64,000 nt of DNA from Heliopora coerulea. Lineage: Eukaryota > Cnidaria > Anthozoa > Scleralcyonacea > Helioporidae. The DNA lies in assembly GCA_030142905.1 (NCBI GenBank), contig JASJOG010000584.1, forward strand, positions 1 through 64,000. Direction: 5' to 3'. Within the stretch, counting starts at the first letter, position 1. Each line of letters begins with the position of its first letter. Made by a program: the position numbers and the translations under genes. Below are positions 22,652 through 35,273 of the stretch, in pieces. The notes under the pieces were generated by a model. It ran no database searches and was not told the DNA's origin. It saw only the letters and a list, made by a program, of their open reading frames with translations.

Positions 22652-23029
22652 TTTTAGCGATTGTGGAATGACCATTGAAGTGGATGCATGGAATAGTACA
22701 TCAGTATGAAATACTGATTGGGTTGTAGTAAAAGAGGAAATTTTATAGACACCTGTATAGAAATATTAGACAATACAAATTGTATAGCAATATTAGAAAA
22801 TATAAATGCACATGTGTTTATGAGTTAGTTTAGTCATTCATTTCAACAGAATGGTGATATTAAAGGAATGATTAAAGAATAGTTTTTATTACAAATTATT
22901 TTTAAAATGAAGTTGTTTTAAGCAGTTTGAAAATTCACAATCAACACTAATATCAAACGGACTATATGTCTGGATTCTTTAGAAACTACCGAAACTTAGA
23001 AGGAAAAAAAAAAATTTTTCCAGCGAAGT
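22647..23029. other. No recognisable gene
   Basis: AT-rich sequence with no motif seen. Confidence 0.4.
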
Positions 23030-23120
23030 TCTTTCGTCGAAGTGATGCGTGACGAAGGGCCTTTGCTCGAGATGTCAATTCCTCATCCAGTATGTTTCGG
23101 CTGTTTTCTAATCATTTTGG
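23030..23120 (+). mobile_element. Penelope terminal-repeat remnant
   Basis: GTGACGAAGGGCC, then GCTCGAGATGTC, resembles the decayed hammerhead region of the other PLE repeats here (CTGACGA, stem, GAAAC, GTC). No associated ORF nearby. Weak call. Confidence 0.35.
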
Positions 23121-26100
23121 ATTGTGCATGGTATTTTTAAGAAATGTAGATATTTAATGGGTTGTTACATGGACAAATTTTGATCAGCCTGGCTTAGTGA
23201 GTCAAAATGTTATCCCACTAGTTGAGTTATTCAGCTCAGGACTGAAAAAGAGATTAAAAGTGAACACATGCAGAAATTTGGACTTCGACTTTATCCTTTC
23301 CTGATTATCCATAATTCTTAACCTACTATTTATTTTTACCCCATAACTAAATATTGCCGTGCGGTTACATAGAATTTTAAGCCAACGCGGAAATTTTGAT
23401 CACAAGATTTTGAACAGGTTTATTGTTTTTCTGGACTCAATGTTTAGACAAGACGAAGAAGTCATTCGGTCATGCATCTGAAGGGATTAATAATGATTGT
23501 TCGCCGTTATTTAACACGACGTTTACCTGTGCTTTTGTTAGGCTCAGCAAAAATTTTACTTTTAATGTGTTTTTCTTGGTCGGAAGAGTCATTCCAATGA
23601 CCACTGTTTTACTGGTCGAAACGGCTTAATATCGGGTCGGCTCAAAGTATAACCCATAAGTTAGCTGATCTGGTCGTTTACCAACCCGTGCCGATGAGGT
23701 AAAGCAAGTAATAAAAATCAATCAGTTCATCTTGGGACCATTATTTTAGGAAAAATTTAGCAGAGGTAATTTTGCAATCTGAGGAATGTGTAAACATTCG
23801 CAATCGCTGCCAGAGTCAGTGGAGTTAAAAGTCTCAGCACAACAAGACGCACAGCAGAAAATGACAGTTCCAGTGTCATATTGGAGCAGAGTAATATTGT
23901 TAAAAATCGGATTTTATATTAATATGTACATCTAAAAGAATTTGATGTAATGGAGCTGCACAAGAGGGAAGCGGCTGAGTAGAAAATCTATGAAAAACAG
24001 TGATAGATGTAGATGTGTCTGCACGCATCGCGTGGCCATTTCTTTCACAGGGAAAAGAATGAAATAAGAATGTCTCTCTCTTTGTTATGAATACTGGATG
24101 CTTAACTATTATTCGCCGTAGCTGAGGAGAATATTGTAGTCTTTATTTACTTAAATATTTTATTACATAATTTTTTTAGATTTTTATAACGATTTTACAG
24201 AAGGTCGGCCTGCCTCCCGTTCTTAATGTCGGAACAAAATATTGTTAACACATTCCGGACAAATTTATTGTTAAAAACGTTAAACAAACACACATTTCTG
24301 AATACTTCGTGAAAAGATTTGTCTGTAAGTGAGTAAAAACTAGGAGCTATTGTGTTTTGCTCGTTCTTGAATAGTGCAGCATATTGGTCGATAGAACTAA
24401 TCAGACGGAGCAAAAAAAGAATACTATTCAGTTGCGAGGTTTATCCTAAAATACATTACTTCTGCATGCTCTGCCAATAGCTTCATTGACATTTATAACA
24501 GTTGTAATCCTATACCTTTAGTGTATTTTGCAATGTGATACAGCACGCACTTGGTACTTGGTGAGCTAGGGTTTTAGTTAAACCTGTCCAGACTTGGGGG
24601 AGGAAAGTGCCCATGACAAATTTAAACGCTCATATCTCAAAAACCATTACAGATCTTGAGCTGAAATTTTGACTTTTTCTAGATTTGTCTTGGCTTTATT
24701 GTGGAAAAAATATCGTTATATTTATATCCAGCAAAAAAGAGGTTATAGAATGTTTGCAAACATCTATTAACACTAAGATTTGAAAGAACATATCCTTAAT
24801 TTTTTTTCATTATAATTATTTTGTGTTTGTTTTTGAAATCATACATAACTGGAAAATCACGTTCTTATTTTTACAAATACATCGTTCTAAGGCAATTAAT
24901 AGTAATATTAATAATTTAAAAGTTAAGCATACTAACGTACTGTAGTTAATGAAAAATGACAGCACCTATGGAATGTCCAAGATTTTTAGTTGTAGAATTT
25001 TCTAGATTATAATTGCACCGACAAATGGACATTGAGACAATGAAATTTGTTTTGAGTAAATTTTATGACGTTTTGAAATTTTTCCCGTGCGAAAACAAAT
25101 TGTTAAAGTCGATAATTCCATTGCAGAGTTATAATTCATTATAACAGTAACATTAAAAGATAAATACGTCTCACTGAAGAGAACCAATTCATTAATATAA
25201 TAATGTTTCCTTGTTAAAAGAAAAGCGTTAATAATGACGTCCTGATATGTTGCCATGATGACAAATTTAACGTATGTTTCGATTTAGAATACCATCATTC
25301 TGGAAAAACTTCTGCAACATACATCCAGTAGTTTTGGAGATATCGACTGAGGGGACTTCCTGCCACCACCCCTCATTTTAAGAAGATCAAAAAAGCGCTG
25401 TCTAAATCGACGTAATATTTTGTTCACACTATAGTAATGAAAAACAGGCACGTTTCGCGCAAAATTTCAAAACTTAATCCACTCAATATAGATTTATTTC
25501 GTAATAGTGGCAGCAGCATTTGTACCACCATTCACCAAAGACTAAGTCTGACGTCTGAGTCCCTTCGATTGCATAGTTCTGCTTATTTCTCTGAAGGAAT
25601 TCTCATCGGAGATAATTCACTGATTCTATGTAGTGATTGCTCACTCTAAAGCATGATTTTAATCAAATTGTACAAGCGTTCGGTTACCGTCACGACTGTA
25701 TTATCTGCAAACTAGCCCAAAAGTTCATTTAAACTCAACTTCCGGAGTACACTCGACGATTTCGCGAATCTTTGCAACGTCACAAAAAATGTTTCCTTAT
25801 TCCTGAGAATAGTCGCCCTTGATTTCTACGATTCGTTGCCATACAGTCTCCCACTGTTTGTGAACCAGGTTTAACAATTTGGTGACTAAAGGGCAAATCA
25901 AATAAGCCGATTGGTATGTCTTCCTGAAAGGTGTATTAATTGTTCTCAGTAGAAACCGCAGATATGTTTTCAGAAGGTTATGCATGTTATCAGTTTTAAC
26001 AAGCAAAAATTTCTCCCATTTGATTGCATGTTCCTATTTACATAGATCCCTTCCAGTTGCTGATAGGTTAGTTTGCAATTTCGAGCAACATGCTTCCAGC

Positions 26101-26604
26101 TGTTTTATACGTGAAGACATAGTCCCATCAGTTCTAAGATTCGAGTTACCCAGCAATCGCGCAAAATGCCGTAAACAAATTGTTTCGAATTTAAACTTCT
26201 ATGTATGTACCTTACATTCCTGCAAGAAAAAAGTTATTCGAGTTGTTTTTATATCAGCTGTGAATGCGATCCTTTCTTGCTAATGATGTGCTGAAGTAAT
26301 TTTGAAGGAATATTGATGGTGAATTTCTTCTCCTTTATTTCACATTTAGAGTTGGTTCAAAATTCTCTGGTTGTAATTTGCACAGCTAACAGACATTACT
26401 GAAAGGCACGTGGTGTAGGCGTTCTAAATCTCTCCCAAGTTATTCAGAGCAACATGCGCAGCTTTGGGATTAGTGTTACAGTTTCCTAGTAATCTAGAAG
26501 TCACTAAATCTAGTGAGTGCACAGTTATCTTACCCGTTCAAAATTTTGGATTTTACGTTAGCAGTCGGACTGCTGTCAACACCAGACGGTTTTACTGGTA
26601 ACTA
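23121..26604. other. No recognisable gene
   Basis: Several open frames of 60-99 codons (24195-24413 minus, 25002-25256 minus, 25437-25649 plus, 25984-26283 plus) have no motif known to me. Short phrases such as GAGCAACATGC recur near 26080 and 26447, hinting at an old diverged repeat. Confidence 0.4.
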
Positions 26605-28176
26605 CACTGTGTGTCACGCTATTGTGCAATAAAGTTTTTTTAATTTTATTATTGACGTATTGTGCTACTGGGAATTCTTATTGTCCAGGGACTATGGCAA
26701 TAGTTATTTGTGCTCAAACTATTTGTTCATGTTTGAGTAACCGTGCTTTAGTGGACAGGTCGCCATCTTTCCAATTTCCCCTTAAAAGGGATATGCCACA
26801 TTATTGAGTAAGTTGCCAGAAATCGTTAATAAAACAGTTATTATAGGGCGCAAGAAAAATTCAATGTCAGAAGAGAAGACAGTAATCATTAAGCGCTTAT
26901 ATGATGGCAAATCGACGCTTGAAAATTGCTAAGATGATTGGTAGAGATCATCATACCGTAACGAGGTATGCAGCAGATTCCAAGGCAGTAAGGAAACGGT
27001 CAGATAAGGGGAAAATGAAAGTTGTTTCAAAACGTAAACTGTCCTTTATTAAGCTAGTGTTGAATAAGAACCCTTTAGCCAACAGCAAAAAGATGTTTGA
27101 CGACGCTGGTGCTGGAAATGTATCAAGATCAACGAGATGCAGGGTACTCCGCCATCTTGGAAAATGTGTCAAGCCAGACATACGACCTCTATTGAAGAGC
27201 AGCCACAAAGTGAAAGGTATTGAATGGGCCCAGACATACATGAAAGTGAACTTCCGAATGATACTCTACCGATGAGTTCAGAGTAACTCTTGATGGACCT
27301 AATGGGTGGATCAAGGGTTGGGTTGGAAACGATAGACATCACCCTCTCAGACTGAGACGCCACCAAGGAGGTGGGTGAGTAATGTTTTGGGCTAGAATTA
27401 ATGGTAGTTAGCTGGTTGGACTTTGGCGAGTCCCTGAAGGTGTAAAGCTGACTGCAGAAGCTTATACTGATTTTCTAAAAAACAACTTTGCGCCATGGTA
27501 CGAACGTTTTGCTTCTTGCATTAAAAAGGAAGATGATGTTCATGCATGATAACGCTCCGTCACATGTTACCAAGAAGACGGGGGAGTATTTGATAAAAGT
27601 CGGATTCAAAAATGGCTCTCTGATGGAGTGACCAGCATCTCGCCAGATTTGAATCTTATTGAGAACCTATGGTGCATTATCAAGCGATAGGTGTATGCTT
27701 CTAAACAGCAGTCTACTTCGAAAGATAAACTGTGAAATGCTATTTTAACATGGGCGAAAAGTATTCAACCACCAGAAATTAAGAATCTAACCAACTCAGT
27801 GGATGAAAAATTGATTACATCGGTAAATAAGCACTGTATCTTGTACGGTTGTTATTAAATCATCATCGAAACACCTTTGTTCTCAGTTTTAAACAAAGAC
27901 GTTACAAATTTCTATGGTTCGTATAACAGCCCTTTTCAAGAAACTAATATTTTATTCTTATTTCATGGGTTTGCATAATAGCGTGACACAAGAAAAAAGT
28001 GCATATTTTGATAAATTGAGAATACCTCTTCAAATACTGCATCAAATACCGCATAATTTTAACTATCTAATGGTAAATAAGTAATGCGAATTTGTCGAAA
28101 TTTTTACAAGTATTTACTCGTTGGTTTTTGAGATATAAAATTAGTAGTGTTTTGCATAATACTTTGGCACACTGTG
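26605..28176 (+). mobile_element. Tc1-like DNA transposon
   Basis: The left end CACTGTGTGTCACGC (26605, next to TA) has two inverted counterparts on the right: a close match of about 20 bp at 27968-27990 and a more diverged one ending at 28176. One decayed transposase ORF lies between. Paired outer and inner sites fit the IR/DR ends of many Tc1 elements. Confidence 0.75.
26864..27858 (+). pseudogene. Tc1/mariner transposase
   Basis: ATG 26864 starts an N-terminal helix-turn-helix region (MSEEKTVIIKRLYDGKSTL, then after a frameshift KIAKMIGRDHHTVTRYA). Later frames show TLDGPNGWIKG (first Asp), FMHDNAPSHVTKKTGEYL (second Asp) and SPDLNLIENLWCIIKR (Glu), giving a DD-E triad with about 34 residues between the last two. 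Stops and frameshifts near 26915, 27270-27400 and 27690 make it non-functional. Normal Tc1 proteins are about 340 residues, and this footprint matches that. Confidence 0.85.
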
Positions 28177-28422
28177 TTTATTACTGCCTACGAGAAACTT
28201 TGGCGAGAAAAAAAATACTTTTTGCGTCGGTAATGTGAAAATAGTGTAAATTAGTATATTACGTTGAATCAGTTAGACATTAAAACTAATTCGTGTCATC
28301 TTTTTGAAAACGATGAGATTAAAAGCGAAAGATATTAAGAATTTGAAACAGCTACCGTAATGTAAACACAACAGCAAGCAACCTTAATATGAATGGGACT
28401 AGCTAAAGGTTGTCATAAAGTG

Positions 28423-28515
28423 CTAACTCTTTCCGGTGAGTATCCGACTTTTTATAATTTTATTCTGGCTAACGTCAGGCTATTTTACTCTACAAGAGGG
28501 CACGTCTTGTACTGA
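28423..28515 (+). repeat. MITE family copy 1 (TTAACCC-type)
   Basis: Shares CCGACTTTTTATAATTTTA, then CTGGCTAACGTCAGG and GATTTTACTC-like text with four other copies at 34605, 35163, 35274 and 37450. Its right end is degraded. Confidence 0.6.
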
Positions 28516-31149
28516 GGAGGTTTCAAAGTATTTAGTCTTCTACTTTTTCCTCAAATACTAATTACATAAATTTCATAAATAGAATAAATGCAATTTGTAT
28601 TGAGCGAAGGAAAGACAATCAATATTAAGATAACCAGTGTCCTTCAAATAATATGACGTATATCCTTTTTGTGTGCAACTAAACTTCTGTAGTTTGATGG
28701 CAGATGGTGAGGTAATGTATAGGGACTTAGTTCACTAATTAGTTCCATAAAAGCTTTTTCTGACGTGCGAACATTTTTTTTGCAAGGTTTATCAGGAGTG
28801 ACTCAAGTTAAAATATTTTCACACCATAATTCAATGCAGCCAGCTTTATATTGACGACTATGCTGTTTGCGGTTCAATCTTTGTTTATTTCGCTTCAGTT
28901 TCTGAAGAAAGTTATTACATTTTCTTAGAAAAGCCAAACAAATTTCTTCTTCCCACATTTTAGCATGTATTTTCCACAGTAACAGAATTCCATGAAGTTG
29001 CAAAATTAAAGACAATAGCCTTATCTAGCAGCTTAAGCTTAGAGCTATTAATTGCAATACATTCACTTTGTATTTGACCATTTTACTTTTTTTTTTAAAA
29101 TTTTGCACAAGAGGAGACAAAATCTATTTAAATACAGCTCAAAATCAGCCCGCTTTCTGGACTATCTTGCCTAAAGGGCTGGCAAGTCCCATGTAAACAG
29201 GCCCTTAGTGATATACAGTTCATGGTTACCTAGAAAGTGTATCGTGCAGTCACATAAACTACAGTTTTGGTTACCCTTCATGTAAGTTGTTTGCCGTGAC
29301 TTTGATTTTATTCCCCCAGAATTAGCTCTTATGTCAAATTTTTGTAGATTTATATTAAACAAACAGTTAAAGATGTATCATACTGATGATATTAACTTGA
29401 TTATTCAGACGTGAGAAACTTACGAACAATACAAGACGTTTATAGATATAACTTTTCCTTACGTTTTCTCTTCAGTGTGCAAATTATTCTTAGAGCACGT
29501 TTTGCTGACTTATTTCTCTCGAATCGCATCTGCTTGTCAAAATGCACGCTGAAAGGAAATTCCTGTAGACAATGACCAACCATTCATACACGTTAGTATG
29601 CGCGTCAAGTTTTACAGTAAAATTCTTCGAACTTCCTGTGACAGCTAGTCGTTTTTCTGTACACATTAACTTTCCTCATGTCCGTATCAAAAGGCCAAGC
29701 GAAGTTAGCGTTATTGTTCGTAAACTGCAATGACTTGTTTTCAGTTAACGATAGTTTAATCGTCTCTCTACAACTGGATTTCTCATTTCTTTAATGGATC
29801 ATAATTTTTTGACCGAATGTATAATTTTTAAACAAATAGCCCTCCAGAATATCTGTGGGGGTTGCTGTCCCCTTACCTTTCACACGTATGCTTTTGACAC
29901 CAATTGCAGAAATTAAAGTTAAAAAATTCCAGATATTTTATGAATCGGTTGGGTTAACAATACTAGCCGCATTGCTTTCAGTGGCCGATTAAGGGAGTTC
30001 ACGGTGGGCGCGTGGCAGGGGCCTCACGTTTTCAGGGGTCACACATCGTTATTTTTTTGGGAAAGTGCACTTTTCAAAGGGCTGGTGTTTTGAGGGTAGA
30101 AATTAATGATGGGATGTCCGTTCAAATTGTTGGAGCAAAATAACGGTGGAACTAGCTAATTCGCAACCATTTTCCACCCTATCGACCTATTATCAAGACT
30201 GCAAAATTTCCACTTCCACTGCTTTGTTAATTTAAAATTTTATGAAAAATTTGACACTGGAACTGAGAATGAGATAAAATTAATATTCTGTGTAAGATGC
30301 TTAAACTGTCCCTTGTTTTAAGCCCTCATATCCTGTTACTGTGCACAATCATTGCTATATTCCTTAAAATATGAGGACTATAAGTAACCAAATCAGTTTC
30401 CAGTCACAGAATTATGAACGTTCTAAATTAGACAGTGCGGAGCTTATGAAATCACAACGGCGATGGCGACGCAAAAAGAATTATTTGCACATGCTCGAAT
30501 TCCAGTCTTCCGGTAGTTTGACGTTCTTCAGTCTTGCACCCGATGTTGAAACCTGGGAATTCGCATCTTCGAAGAACGTCAACTGCTTATTGTAACGTTT
30601 TAATCTAATTTTTTGTGGATATCATTGGTTATGTCAACAACTGTACAATTTTGTTGTTTGGAAATTTAAATATGTCATCGCAGCTTTAAATTTGTACTCA
30701 ATTCGTTCATTAGCCGTACAGGCGTGCACTAGTGCATGCAAGCCACATAAACACCACTTGATTTTATTTTCCATAAAAACCATGTGAAAAGTTCCTTGCT
30801 GAAGTTAAGTTCAATGTGGAAATATAAATTCTGGAAGATTCACCTCATGCAAAAAAACATGAGCAAATATTCACCTATTTTTGATATTCCTGAGTTTCAT
30901 TTCTATTCGACTCGCTGTTATTCAATTTATATCCGATTTAACTGTACCTTCGTTTTTCTGTGCCAAAAGCTGAAAATTATAAACTGTTCTAAGAAGGTGC
31001 TTAGTTTTTGTCTTTTTTATTTTTTTTATTCAACTTCCGTAATTTGGTCAAGGTCAGTCTGTTGTATGTGTCAAATTAAAACAATCGTAAAAGATACAGT
31101 TTTAGCTTTTACATTGGTACTAATTTTTACGCTTCGTTGCAGGAGCGTT
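28516..31149. other. No recognisable gene
   Basis: Open frames at 28803-29015 and 29171-29362 (minus) and 30371-30595 and 30784 onward (plus) have no known motif. The last one runs into the Myb-like ORF below, but its upstream part is AT-rich and probably non-coding. Confidence 0.4.
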
Positions 31150-31743
31150 ATGAAATGGACAGAAGAACGTGATGTAGTACTGTGTTGGGAAATACTAACA
31201 TTTGAACTATACCAGTACAAAATTGGAACGACAGAAACAGGGAATTTGTGGCATATGATTGAAAAGGGTCTAAACGAAACAAAGAAACCAAAATTTCAAG
31301 TTACACAAAAGAGAGTTCGAGACAGGTTTTCCTTGACTATGAAAAAACGTAAAGCGAAAGAGTAAACAGAAATGAACTCTAGAGGGATATGACAAGACAT
31401 AACGGAACTAGACCTAGACTTAAACGATATCACCAGTCGAATTGCTGTGGCTGATGAAGAGCACCAAAGGGTTGGGGAACAAAGCAAAAGCACCTGGAAG
31501 ATGAACAAGCAACTGCATCTGGGATGAGAAGACTGTCAATGGAACGGGTGGGAGAAACACTAAAGAGGTAGGAAAATGGGCCTCCAACAAAAAGAGACGC
31601 AGTACTGGTAGAGGAGACACAATGGAATATTTATCCAAAAAAGCTGAAACAGCCTTTTCAATTCAAAAGGAAGAGCTAGAATGGAACAAGAAAACACTGG
31701 ATGAGAAGGCCAAAAGAGATAGTCTTTACTTTCAGCAGCAGTA
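31150..31743 (+). pseudogene. Myb/SANT-like protein of a PIF-Harbinger element
   Basis: ATG 31150 begins KWTEERDVVLCWEILTF, followed by NLWHMIEKGLNETKKPKFQV and RVRDRFSLTMKKRKAKE: a trihelix/Myb-like DNA-binding domain of about 70 residues. After a stop at 31363-31365 the rest continues in other frames (DITSRIAVADEEHQRVGEQ, then DTMEYLSKKAETAFSIQKE) to a glutamine-rich C-terminus ending at about 31743. Harbinger transposons encode such a Myb-like partner that brings the nuclease to DNA, and a Harbinger nuclease fragment lies 0.9 kb downstream on the other strand. Confidence 0.7.
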
Positions 31744-31826
31744 GTAGGAAAAGACTGATTATTAGGAAAAGATAGTAGTTATTACTATGATTATTAGTAG
31801 GAAAAGATTAGTAGGAAAAGACTGAT
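31736..31826. repeat. Short direct repeats of TAGTAGGAAAAGACTGATTA
   Basis: The phrase TAGGAAAAGA(CTGATTA) recurs four times within about 90 bp after the Myb-like ORF. Confidence 0.7.
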
Positions 31827-32380
31827 TACTGCATTTTTATTTAAAAGCATTTCTGATGATTGTTTCCACTTTGCAGTTTGAGTTTTCTCCCATGAAAAAG
31901 AGATTAATTACTTCATGACTTAAACACAAACTATTTGAAAGATAATTTATACAATGCTCTTATTATTTACATATAATTATGTTGGTTTGTGCACTAGATG
32001 TTAATACATTATATGTTATAAACCATACACTTTGTGTCATACACATAATTATACACTCAGCACCATGTACTGAGCTATATGGTTTTGAGTAATTTTGCAT
32101 TATACAAATTATTAATATTAATACTAGTTTTCCCTATATAAAGTAACTTCACTTATGACTCATTCACAAGTTAATTACCAGTATCACAGAATCTTCTTAT
32201 TATGTTAACACTAGAGTCTGCAAATTAAAGGATGCTTTTGAGTGATTTTTTTATCATGCAAATGCAATATGTTGATGTTATTCTTTATATAAAGTAACTG
32301 GATAGTACTACAGGATTAATTCCGAAAAAAATGAATTTGATGATTTGTAAACACATATACGTGCGTTGTGAAGAAGAGCA

Positions 32381-32424
32381 CATACAATGCACATCTTTCC
32401 AATGGGAAAGATGTGCATTGTATG
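32381..32424. repeat. Perfect 20-bp stem, 4-nt loop hairpin
   Basis: 32381-32400 and 32405-32424 are perfect inverted copies separated by AATG. Seven more base pairs (GAAGAAG with CTTCTTC) can form outside after a small bulge. It could be a foldback remnant or a small-RNA precursor. The sequence alone cannot decide. Confidence 0.85.
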
Positions 32425-32624
32425 ACTTCTTCAAAAATCCACTGCACTGTTATTCTAACCTTGCTCATTGATTGATTAAAAGCTGTTTAATATGGAGTGA
32501 GCCCGTTTCCCCTGAATGGTGCTAATATGTGATGACGAAGTGGGTAAGCAAGGTCACAATATATGTAAATTTGGTTTCTTGTGGGTGAGTAGGAATATAT
32601 TTGCAGTTTGTCTAAAAGGCCAGA

Positions 32625-33318
32625 TCAATTCAGCCTTCCGCTATCATCTTCCCCTCCCTCCTCTAGTCCAAAAAGGTTAGCCATTAGGCCATCTGGAGTT
32701 ACTAAAGACTGAAACTTGATTGCATGAACACGTTTATGGCCATTGTACATAGTTCTTTGATTCTTTCCTGGCCGACAGATGGGTCGCACGGTTCCGCCAA
32801 CGAATCCCAACAATTATCTGGTGCAACTCCTTTCCTGTGTATGGCTTCAACAAAGCGTTGAAGGCTTTCAGGTGAACACCATGGCTGATTAAGATCTGAC
32901 AGCAGGTAACTGTATCTGCTGGACAAATGGTCAACAACCAAGTTAGCGATCATGCTCAACTGGGGCACTGGTTTACCTGTTCTAGCCACCATATCTCCAT
33001 ATCTGGATGGATATGAAAGCCGTTTAAGTAGTATGCACAAAGCTTCCAGTAGCTCAACCAGAACTCCATTGTACCATTTGAACATCTCAGGGAAATCAAG
33101 AGTTTCGGCTGACGTGTAAATGTCGTTCTTGAAGAAGAGAAATTCGGTCATGCATTCATCGTTTGACGTAGAATCCAGATCAAATTCGTATTTCCGTTAA
33201 GGGAACCCTGGATTCTTTGATATGTTTATATCAAATAGCAACAATAACTCTTCTTCTTCATCTATGATTCTCAAATTATAAACCAAAGCAGCTGCCTCTC
33301 TGTTGTTCCTGAACGCCA
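32625..33318 (-). pseudogene. PIF-Harbinger nuclease (HARBI1-like), N-terminal part
   Basis: From ATG 33318 the frame reads MAFRNNREAAALVYNL, an acidic run, an in-frame stop near 33196, then CMTEFLFFKNDIYT, ALCILLKRLSYPSRYGDMV, PVPQLSMIANLV, NQPWCSPESLQRFVEAIH and NCWDSL. A frameshift near 32810 then leads to GTVRPICRPGKNQRTMYNGH and KRVHAIKFQSLVTPDGLMAN. This is the HARBI1 order up to and past the first catalytic block (normally DGTVRPI; here GGTVRPI, so the Asp is lost). The C-terminal half with the other acidic residues is absent. Confidence 0.85.
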
Positions 33319-33546
33319 TTTTAGAAACCTGGACTTCTAATATAACCTTCCCGCCATGCAATGCCATCGAGGTCAGACGTCGACGGGTTGCATAAGCTTA
33401 TCAACTCAGAGAACAGTCGTTACTTCGAACTAGGCCTGCACCAGTCCACCAACGTTCACGTTGTCGTTGCCGTCGTGCTGTTCGTAAGCTCCCTAGTGAT
33501 TATTAAACAACTATCGGATGTGATGTTTTCATTAAGAGAAGGTTTA

Positions 33547-33905
33547 TGTTTATTGATGAGGAGACTTTCTCTGATAAGTAATTGAAGGGGTGAATTGCAA
33601 GAAGAAAGGATAGAGAAGTCATGGAAAGAGATGGAGTGGCTAGTTTCGGTTGAACGTGTAAGAATGCTAGAACGTGAAGAATGTGAAACTTTCTTGCTAT
33701 TCAAAGGCAAAATTCCCATGTGTTCTGAACACATATAAATTTCGCCTTTGACTGGCAAGAAAGTTTCACGTTCTTCACTTTCTAGCATTCTTACTAATTC
33801 AACCCAAACTAGCCACCCCATCTCTTTCCATGACTTCTCTAGTCTTTCTTCTTGCAATTCACCCCTTGAATTACTTATCGGAGAAAGTCTCCTCTTCAAT
33901 AAACA
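33547..33905. mobile_element. Palindromic duplication of a Penelope ORF tail
   Basis: Two arms of about 179 bp (33547-33725 and 33727-33905) are head-to-head inverted copies around one base. Each encodes the extreme C-terminus of a PLE protein: HSISFHDFSILSSCNSP and LLIRESLLINKHKP on the minus strand, and HPISFHDFSSLSSCNSPLEL and LLIGESLLFNK on the plus strand. No RT or endonuclease core is present. Confidence 0.8.
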
Positions 33906-34604
33906 ATTATTGGATGAGACTGAGCATGATATCAAGAATTATCCTGACCGAGGTCAATGTTACCTGCCGAAGACAAAGGCTGAAGCGATAGATGCAAGAA
34001 CTGCTGCAGGCTAATTTTGCTGTTTTGCAATTTTGGCGGCCTCGAGGTGGTTACGTCATCAGCATCCAATAATTTCTTTCTGGACAGCTCCGTCGAATAA
34101 TTCACGATAGTTGGCGGAAATTATGTAACGGCTTCCGGACATTGAGAAGTAACTGATGAATGTCGACCAACAAGAAACAAGAATAAAGTTTGAATGTATA
34201 ACAATAATTATTAAATAGTGTTTAGACATTTAGTACATAAAAAATTCTTATACATATCATGGCCCAAATACTTAAGGAAGAAGGTGGCTGATCTTCCCTA
34301 AGTATTTGATATTAATGGCACTCTCCATCTCATGTCAATCCCTCGCTCAGAATGAGTATTTTTGTATGACGTTTTGCGACCTTCGGAATTCTGTAAATTC
34401 CTACCCCAAATTGCAGGAAATAAGATTTCAAAGACTCCTGATTTAAAAATTTTCCGGGTAGCATGCCCTTGGACGCTCCTAGAAATCCTTCAACCGCCTA
34501 ATATCAAACATCTTCCAACGTGTTTGTATAGCATTTGTCTTCAAGGTTTTTATGTACATGTACTTATGTCAACATTGATATTTTTTGACTTATTATGGAC
34601 TAGT
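33906..34604. other. No recognisable gene
   Basis: A plus-strand frame runs out of the palindrome to 34014. Nothing else was recognised. Confidence 0.4.
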
Positions 34605-34703
34605 TTAACCCATTAAAGAGCAGGGCGTGTCTCCTAGACGAGTAAAATCGTCTGGCGTTAGTAAATTTGCAAAGTGTACCCCTGACCCCCCTCAATGGGT
34701 TAA
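34605..34703 (-). repeat. MITE family copy 2 (TTAACCC ends)
   Basis: 99 bp with terminal TTAACCCATT and AATGGGTTAA inverted repeats. It contains GACGAGTAAAATCGTC and TCTGGCGTTAG in reverse orientation to the other copies. Confidence 0.75.
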
Positions 34704-35162
34704 ATGAATAATTATGTGAGTATGACTAAGGGATTGAATGGTTAAATATGAAACGTATTACAATCACTGCATCTTGTCTTTTCATCACTTTTTATGATTA
34801 ATACGTTTTTCCGACTCCTCTTTCTAAGCACCATTTTCAGGGGGTAGATAACTGCAAATGTGCCAGGGGCTGTGCACATGCTTAATTCGCCAATGATTGT
34901 ATTTGACAGAATTCGACATTGATTGTAGCTTGGCAAAGAAAAAGACAATTGATTAAATTGGGAAGTTGGTCTTGCATAAGGAGCAGGCAAATTAATAGAT
35001 AGTTTAATTGCCCTGATGCGATCAGGGAACATGGTATTAAACCTGAAATATGTAGAATGGGAAGAGGAAGTGCGAAATGAGTGAAAGGGGTCATTTACGA
35101 TGATCATTTTAAGATGGAGAAGATTTATGAAGGAGTCTTTATGTAATAATGAAGATATACCT

Positions 35163-35262
35163 TAACCCTTTCCCGTTCGTACTCGACTTTTTAATTTTAA
35201 TCTAGTTAATACCAGACAATTTTATTCCTTAAGAGAAGACGTCTCGGACAGGAAAAGGTTAA
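35163..35262 (+). repeat. MITE family copy 3
   Basis: Starts TTAACCCTTTCCCG and ends GGAAAAGGTTAA. Internal CGACTTTTTAATTTTAA, ACCAGACAATTTTATTCC and GACGTCTCGGACAGG match the family layout. Confidence 0.75.
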
Positions 35263-35273
35263 AAACTTCCTTC

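Noticed and set aside
30510..30590. Short inverted repeat TTGACGTTCTTC with GAAGAACGTCAA
   Set aside because: 12-bp arms about 45 bp apart without further structure. Too weak to call an element.
34742..35107. 121-codon minus-strand frame
   Set aside because: No motif recognised, a second frame is open in the same place, and the region is flanked by MITE copies. Not supported as a gene.
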